NCBI RefSeq assembly: GCF_013170845.1
Contig: NZ_CP033367.1
Coordinates: 1,977,501-1,982,500, forward strand
DNA length: 5,000 bases
Direction of reading: 5' to 3'
Origin: Mesorhizobium loti R88b
Lineage (GTDB): Bacteria; Pseudomonadota; Alphaproteobacteria; Rhizobiales; Rhizobiaceae
A program made the translations under genes and the position numbers. Positions 1-5,000 of this stretch are shown in pieces; the stretch's first letter is position 1, and every line of letters begins with the position of its first letter. The notes below the pieces were generated by a model, which was not told where the DNA came from, did no database searches, and was given only the letters and a program-made list of their open reading frames with translations.

Positions 1-26
1 GCGGATGGGCATTGGCAATGAGAACG
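1..26 (+). other. 3' tail of the 16S-23S internal transcribed spacer with left arm of the pre-23S processing stem
   Basis: This is the last part of the spacer before 23S rRNA. Bases 17-32 (aatgagaacgatcaag) are perfectly complementary to 2839-2854. The pairing continues outward, with 4-15 matching 2855-2867 apart from one G-U pair and a small internal bulge. Together they form a stem of about 27 bp that closes the whole 23S precursor. This is the classical RNase III processing stalk, so the region is transcribed spacer and not a gene. No tRNA-Ile or tRNA-Ala gene is in view; they would lie further upstream. Confidence 0.8.
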
Positions 27-2846
<2,820 letters not shown>

Positions 2847-3072
2847 TTCTCATTCCTTATGCTCATCTCGATTGGCGACAATCCTTTGGATTGCGCCAGA
2901 AGTCAGATGGTCTTACCAGCGCTCACGCATGAGCGGCCCTTACGGGCCTATGCTCCGCGAGGGCGCCGGAAAACCGGCGACGCGCAGTCGCGCTTGCGGG
3001 CCTTGCCCGTTAGCAAAACGCGAACGTCGCCTTGGCACAGAAAACAGCTTCTCGAATAACGTGCGTTTTGCC
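2847..3072 (+). other. 23S-5S internal transcribed spacer with right processing arm and a series of stem-loops
   Basis: This transcribed spacer contains no gene. The right arm of the pre-23S stem continues to about 2867. Hairpins visible after it are: 2873-2898 (tggcg, bulged A, caatcc / ggattg, cgcca, loop ttt); 2935-2948 (ggccc/gggcc, loop ttac); 2964-2979 (cgccgg/ccggcg, loop aaaa); 2982-2993 (gcgc/gcgc); and 2997-3009 (cgggc/gcccg). Bases 3061-3072 are the outer left arm of the pre-5S stem and pair with 3191-3202. Such structured spacers are usual substrates for RNase III and RNase E trimming. The short open frames here are chance. Confidence 0.8.
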
Positions 3073-3190
3073 GACCTGGTGGTTATGGCGGAGCGGCTGC
3101 ACCCGATCCCATTCCGAACTCGGCCGTGAAACGCTCCAGCGCTGATGGTACTTCGTCTCAAGACGCGGGAGAGTAGGTCGCTGCCAGGTC
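3073..3190 (+). rRNA. rrf: 5S ribosomal RNA
   Basis: Small rRNA of the large subunit, about 118 nt. The terminal helix I is gacctgg (3073-3079) with ccaggtc (3184-3190). The conserved loop B/C block cacccgatcccattccgaac (3100-3119), the loop E/D portion with gatggtact (3143-3151), and the gggagagtaggtc segment (3168-3180) are present in order. Precursor complementarity runs beyond the mature ends: 3061-3079 against 3184-3202 pairs over 19 positions with two mismatches and one G-U. The true mature ends may differ by 1-3 nt. Confidence 0.95.
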
Positions 3191-3212
3191 TGCTAAATGC
3201 ACGTTAAAACTC

Positions 3213-3228
3213 TCATCCAAGCGGATGA
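3213..3228 (+). other. Small stem-loop downstream of 5S rRNA
   Basis: A perfect 6-bp stem tcatcc/ggatga closes an aagc tetraloop. It has no T-tract after it, so it is not an intrinsic terminator. It probably forms in the rRNA-tRNA precursor. The same loop sequence recurs in the first type of hairpin of the array at 3339-3431. Confidence 0.4.
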
Positions 3229-3271
3229 AGTGAAATCTTCTCTCTACGAAAAGGCCCGCCAACGGGAACAC

Positions 3272-3297
3272 GGGCCGCGAATGCGGCCCTTTCATTT
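3272..3297 (+). terminator. Probable intrinsic terminator (or attenuator) between 5S rRNA and tRNA-fMet
   Basis: A perfect 7-bp GC stem gggccgc/gcggccc (3272-3278 and 3283-3289) with a gaat loop is followed by the T-rich run tttcattt (3290-3297). The interrupted T-tract makes it weaker than the terminator after the tRNA. Bases 3253-3258 (ggcccg) can pair with 3271-3276 (cgggcc) instead, which would break the terminator stem. Either part of the transcription reads through to the tRNA or the tRNA has its own promoter. I see no convincing promoter in 3298-3437. Confidence 0.55.
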
Positions 3298-3310
3298 GGT
3301 GCTCAATATC

Positions 3311-3331
3311 GCAATCGCCCACGGCGATCGC
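3311..3331 (+). other. Stem-loop in the tRNA-fMet leader
   Basis: The stem is gc, an A-C mismatch, then atcgcc / ggcgat, c, gc with a cac loop. It gives eight pairs and one mismatch with no T-tract. It lies directly before the tandem hairpin array and adds to the string of hairpins between 5S rRNA and the tRNA. No function can be assigned. Confidence 0.4.
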
Positions 3332-3338
3332 AGCATTA

Positions 3339-3431
3339 AGCAAGCAAGCGCTTGCTAAGTTCGGCAAGCAAACGCTTGCCTAGTTTAGCAAGCAAGCGCT
3401 TGCTAAGTTCGGCAAGCAAACGCTTGCCTAG
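3339..3431 (+). repeat. Two 45-bp direct repeats (48-bp period), equal to four tandem 24-nt hairpin units
   Basis: Bases 3339-3383 and 3387-3431 are identical. Each copy has two sub-units of one design. Unit A is agcaagc-aagc-gcttgct and unit B is ggcaagc-aaac-gcttgcc, each a 7-bp stem with a 4-nt loop, joined by 6-nt linkers (aagttc, tagttt). The order is A-B-A-B with starts at 3339, 3363, 3387 and 3411, so the basic period is 24 nt. The outer pair is A-T in A and G-C in B, so both bases change together and the stem is kept. Unit A also contains a 14-bp perfect palindrome, agcaagcgcttgct. The array ends 6 nt before tRNA-fMet. Confidence 0.9.
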
Positions 3432-3437
3432 AGGTGG

Positions 3438-3514
<77 letters not shown>

Positions 3515-3527
3515 AACTCTTAAAAAT

Positions 3528-3553
3528 GGCCCGCCCTCAAGCGGGCCTTTTTT
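3528..3553 (+). terminator. Intrinsic terminator T1 of the rRNA/tRNA transcription unit
   Basis: A perfect 7-bp GC stem ggcccgc/gcgggcc (3528-3534 and 3541-3547) with a cctcaa loop is followed by six T (3548-3553). It lies 13 nt after the tRNA CCA end. An A-rich stretch on the left (aaaaat) could extend the stem and allow some activity on the other strand. This is the strongest terminator in the window and the likely end of the operon transcript. Confidence 0.88.
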
Positions 3554-3672
3554 GTATCTTGCTCTGGTGATCGGCGATTTTGACCCGTCATCAGGGGCCC
3601 TCAAGCAGACCGAGCCAAAGCCGCGGGACACAAACCGCAAATCCTCTCCACAAAACCAAACTCTCAAAACAA

Positions 3673-3696
3673 GCCTGCTTCAAGCGGGCCTTTTTT
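3673..3696 (+). terminator. Degenerate terminator copy T2
   Basis: The stem gcctgc/gcgggc (3673-3678 and 3684-3689) includes one G-U pair, has a ttcaa loop, and is followed by six T (3691-3696). It is the unit-2 counterpart of T1, sharing the caagcgggcc right arm and T-run but with a weakened left arm. It probably acts as a backup terminator for transcripts that escape T1. Confidence 0.6.
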
Positions 3697-3765
3697 GTAT
3701 CTGGCTCTGCTGGCCGGTTTGTATCTGGCTCTGCTGGCCGGTTTGTATCTGGCTCTGCTGGCCGG
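3694..3765 (+). repeat. Perfect 24-bp tandem repeat, three copies
   Basis: Three identical 24-bp copies (3694-3717, 3718-3741, 3742-3765) each begin tttgtat and end gctggccgg. Unit 1 of the larger array has a single diverged equivalent (tttgtatcttgctctggtga, 3551-3570), so the triplication is a later event inside unit 2. Perfect identity suggests it is recent or still slipping. Each copy contains ggctctgc, which is complementary to gcagagcc at 3800-3807, so any one of the three can form an 8-bp stem with that site. The hydrophobic peptide that an open frame shows here follows from the 24-bp (8-codon) period. Confidence 0.95.
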
Positions 3766-3863
3766 CGATTTTGACCCGTCATCAGGCCCCCGCAAGCAGG
3801 CAGAGCCAAAGCCGCGGGACACAAAACGCAAATCATGTCCAAAATACCAAACTCTCAAAACAA

Positions 3864-3894
3864 GCCCGCCAGACAATAACCAGGCGGGCCGTTT
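3864..3894. terminator. Degenerate terminator copy T3, possibly active on the minus strand
   Basis: The stem gcccgcc/ggcgggc (3864-3870 and 3883-3889) has a 12-nt loop. On the + strand only cgttt follows, a poor T-tract. On the minus strand the same stem is followed by ttgtttt (complement of 3857-3863), which fits an intrinsic terminator better. It occupies the place of T1 and T2 in the third repeat unit. No minus-strand gene that would need it is recognisable in this window. Confidence 0.45.
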
Positions 3895-4274
3895 CGCGTA
3901 TCAGGGCTCGGGCGTTATCGAGTTGATGAGGAACGAAGGGTTTGAAAGCAACTTCAGCCCAGGCGCGCAGATAGGAATCAGGTCGTCTCGAAGCACAAGC
4001 CAACGGCAAGAGCCGAATCGGAGCGGCGACCCACAACCAATTGCCAAATGAATTTAGCCGGCGGGCCTCTTTTCAGTCGGCTTCAGTGCCCGTCGCATTT
4101 CCTGGATGACGAGAACAGATTGCCGCAGCTGTCGATTGCGGTTCGATCCTCGATGGCGCCGTCGGCATTGGGAGCAGAGGCGACATATCGGTTGCGCCGA
4201 ATCGAGCGAATCACGCCCTGCCTGCGGGACACGCCGAATCATAGGCAGTCACAGTGCGCCCGAATCAATCGATA
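3895..4274. other. Intergenic stretch with no recognisable gene
   Basis: About 380 bp lie between the repeat array and the toxin-antitoxin promoter. Open frames of 60-75 codons exist on both strands (for example from 4048 on + and ending at 4054 on -). None has a good ribosome-binding site together with recognisable protein sequence, and the frames overlap one another. The hexamer cgaatc occurs five times in the same direction (4014, 4198, 4207, 4235, 4261). A gcgggcctctttt string at 4060-4072 resembles the right arm of T1, but no matching left arm is present. Confidence 0.5.
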
Positions 4275-4304
4275 GTGGCAATAGATAGCAGCTATTGCTA
4301 TATC
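4275..4304 (+). promoter_or_regulatory. Predicted promoter of the parDE operon
   Basis: A candidate extended -10 element, tgc-tatatc (hexamer 4299-4304), has a weak -35 gtggca (4275-4280, 4 of 6 consensus bases) with an 18-bp spacer. Transcription would start near 4311, about 29 nt before the parD start codon. The inverted-repeat operator lies over the spacer and -10, as expected for an autoregulated toxin-antitoxin operon. This is read from consensus similarity only. Confidence 0.5.
4278..4301 (+). promoter_or_regulatory. Probable ParD/ParDE operator: overlapping inverted repeats
   Basis: Three nested dyads share one 24-bp stretch. They are gcaatag-N7-ctattgc (4278-4298, perfect 7-bp arms), atagc-a-gctat (4285-4295), and atagca-N5-tgctat (4285-4301). 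They can be read as a series of ATAG(C) half-sites on alternating strands. Ribbon-helix-helix antitoxins of the ParD type bind such repeats as dimers or tetramers and repress their own operon, more strongly with toxin bound. The overlap with the predicted -10 fits repression. Confidence 0.6.
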
Positions 4305-4328
4305 TCCTGTGTGCCTGCGCGTTCTTCC

Positions 4329-4334
4329 AGGAGG
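4329..4334 (+). promoter_or_regulatory. Ribosome-binding site of parD
   Basis: A perfect aggagg Shine-Dalgarno sequence lies 5 nt before ATG at 4340. It decides the start: the same frame opens earlier at an ATG at 4295, but that codon lies inside the operator/-10 region, has no ribosome-binding site, and would add 15 residues before the conserved MPNYALNDHYE start of the family. Confidence 0.85.
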
Positions 4335-4339
4335 TTGCG

Positions 4340-4606
4340 ATGCCCAATTACGCTCTGAACGACCACTATGAGAGCTTCATCCGGAAACAGCTCGAATCAG
4401 GTCGCTATAACAATGCCAGCGAGGTTGTCCGCGCCGGCCTGCGCATGCTCGAGGATTTCGAGGCGGAGCGAGAGAAATGGTTGCGCGAGGAGATCCCGGC
4501 GCGCCTGACCGAGCTTCAACAGGATCCGGAGAAAGGAATTCCCGCCGAGACGGTTTTCTCGCGGCTGAAAGTGCGTCATCGCGCGAAGCAGGCGAGCGTG
4601 AAATAG
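4340..4606 (+). CDS. parD: Type II toxin-antitoxin system antitoxin, ParD family (ribbon-helix-helix)
   Basis: An 88-residue cytoplasmic antitoxin that should bind and neutralise the ParE-like toxin encoded next to it and repress their shared promoter. The N-terminal MPNYALNDHYESFIRKQL fits a ribbon-helix-helix DNA-binding fold: beta strand about residues 2-6, first helix about 8-20, then the family signature SGRYNNASEVVRAGLRMLED (20-39), which forms the turn and second helix. Residues from about 40 (FEAEREKWLREEI) to the C-terminus are acidic then basic, the part that usually wraps the toxin. Length is typical of the family (80-95 residues). The stop at 4604-4606 is followed 3 nt later by the parE start, so the two are co-translated. 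The start was chosen for its perfect Shine-Dalgarno sequence. Confidence 0.93.
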   Translation: MPNYALNDHYESFIRKQLESGRYNNASEVVRAGLRMLEDFEAEREKWLREEIPARLTELQQDPEKGIPAETVFSRLKVRHRAKQASVK

Positions 4607-4609
4607 CGG

Positions 4610-5000
4610 ATGGAGTATCGGATTGTCTTCCATCCCAAGGCGGAAGCCGAGCTCGAACAGCTCTATGACGACATAGCCGAACGTGCGTCGCCGGTGGTCG
4701 CGTGGAATTTTGTTGCGGGCATTCGCGACCATTGCCTGGCCCTGTCGACTTTTCCACAGCGCGGCACAGAGCGGGTCGAAATCGTGCCTGGGCTGCGGAT
4801 TGTTGGTTACCGGCGCGCCGTCAGCATTGCTTTTGCGGTCGACGGCGAACGGGTGCTGATCCTGGGCATCTTTTACGCTGGCCGGAACCATCACCCCGGA
4901 ATTGCTGGAAGACAGGCCCTGAAGCAGGGATCAGGCTGCGTGGCGGCCGACATTCTCCCTGCCAGGACCGCGGTTCTCAGGCCGGTCATACGCGCCCGGT
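4610..5000 (+). CDS. parE: Type II toxin-antitoxin system toxin, RelE/ParE family; C-terminus probably frameshifted, frame open at window edge
   Basis: A ParE/RelE-fold toxin, partner of the ParD just upstream. ParE toxins studied so far mostly poison DNA gyrase; the target here is not known. It starts MEYRIVFHPKAEAELEQLYD, the usual first strand and helix. Two helices follow to about residue 46, then the signature LSTFPQRGTERVEIVPGLR (45-63), VGYRRAVSIAFAVDGE (65-80) and RVLILGIFYAGR (81-92). Family members normally end about 5-15 residues after this last strand. Here the frame reads on as NHHPGIAGRQALKQG and stays open through base 5000 (130 codons, no stop). One base fewer near 4888-4897 would give a normal end at TGA 4920-4922 and a protein of about 103 residues. 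ATG 4610 has only a weak ribosome-binding site, so translation is probably coupled to parD. Confidence 0.85.
   Translation, partial: MEYRIVFHPKAEAELEQLYDDIAERASPVVAWNFVAGIRDHCLALSTFPQRGTERVEIVPGLRIVGYRRAVSIAFAVDGERVLILGIFYAGRNHHPGIAGRQALKQGSGCVAADILPARTAVLRPVIRAR
4886..4922 (+). other. Probable +1 frameshift site and displaced parE C-terminus
   Basis: After the conserved FYAGR the literal frame gives NHHPGIAGRQ and onward. Dropping one C at 4888-4889 gives N-ITPELLEDRP-stop, and dropping one C from the cccc run (4894-4897) gives NHHPELLEDRP-stop. Both end at TGA 4920-4922 and give a length of about 103 residues, normal for the family. It could be a real indel that alters the toxin, a programmed or neutral extension, or a base-calling error in a C run. 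Confidence 0.55.

Noticed and set aside
2859..3161. Open frames across the 23S-5S spacer and 5S rRNA
   Set aside because: They overlap the 5S gene and paired processing arms. The GC-rich hairpins explain the lack of stops, and no protein family is recognisable.
3339..3431. CRISPR array
   Set aside because: Two 45-bp copies separated by only 3 bp, with no variable spacers and no cas genes. The structure is tandem hairpins.
3552..4051. Frames encoding repeated LALLAGLY-like hydrophobic peptides (3552-3926, 3695-4051)
   Set aside because: The peptide repeat follows from a 24-bp tandem DNA repeat, which is a whole number of codons. The frames begin in terminators, lack ribosome-binding sites, and stay open across the repeat on both strands.
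4136..4160. tRNA-like T-arm (gcggttcgatcctcg)
   Set aside because: The flanking bases do not form a 5-bp T stem, and no anticodon or acceptor stem can be built around it.
4295..4339. Earlier ATG at 4295 as start of the antitoxin
   Set aside because: It lies within the operator/-10 region without a Shine-Dalgarno sequence, and would add 15 residues not typical of ParD. ATG 4340 has aggagg 5 nt upstream and starts with the conserved family N-terminus.
4397..4894. 165-codon open frame on the minus strand
   Set aside because: It is antisense to parD and parE, both of which have clear family sequence on the + strand. It has no recognisable domain or ribosome-binding site.
4924..4962. gcaggga/tccctgc inverted repeat as a terminator of the parDE operon
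   Set aside because: The 7-bp arms are separated by 25 nt and no T-tract follows, so termination is not supported.

Overview
This window covers the end of a ribosomal RNA operon and the accessory DNA beyond it, from an alphaproteobacterium. A sphingomonad-like lineage (Sphingomonadales) is my best guess. The grounds are the wording of the 23S 5' end, the enlarged 23S helix 9, the order 23S-5S-tRNA-fMet, and ParD/ParE proteins of an alphaproteobacterial type. The order assignment comes from remembered sequence style, not from a search.

Layout on the + strand: the tail of the 16S-23S spacer (1-26); a complete 23S rRNA (about 27-2846); a hairpin-rich 23S-5S spacer (2847-3072); 5S rRNA (3073-3190); a leader with a terminator-like hairpin and four tandem 24-nt hairpin units (3191-3437); initiator tRNA-fMet with encoded CCA (3438-3514) and a strong intrinsic terminator (3528-3553). 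Next comes a degenerate tandem array (about 3495-3870) in which the tRNA 3' end plus the terminator is repeated three times. The second unit also carries a perfect 24-bp triplication. About 400 bp without a recognisable gene follow. A type II toxin-antitoxin module then begins at 4275: promoter/operator, parD antitoxin (4340-4606) and parE toxin (from 4610).

The rRNA and tRNA genes form one transcription unit. Long precursor stems flank both 23S (4-32 with 2839-2867) and 5S (3061-3079 with 3184-3202), as expected for RNase III/RNase E processing. parD and parE are 3 nt apart and translationally coupled. An overlapping set of ATAGC-type half-sites over the promoter suggests autorepression by ParD or ParDE.

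The points most worth a second look are: (a) the repeated tRNA-fMet 3' end and terminator downstream of the real tRNA; (b) the four-hairpin leader just before tRNA-fMet, where the closing pair switches between A-U and G-C; (c) an apparent one-base frameshift near the parE C-terminus, which leaves the literal frame open to the window edge; and (d) the A29:U41 pair in the initiator tRNA anticodon stem. I found no clear new multi-gene system.
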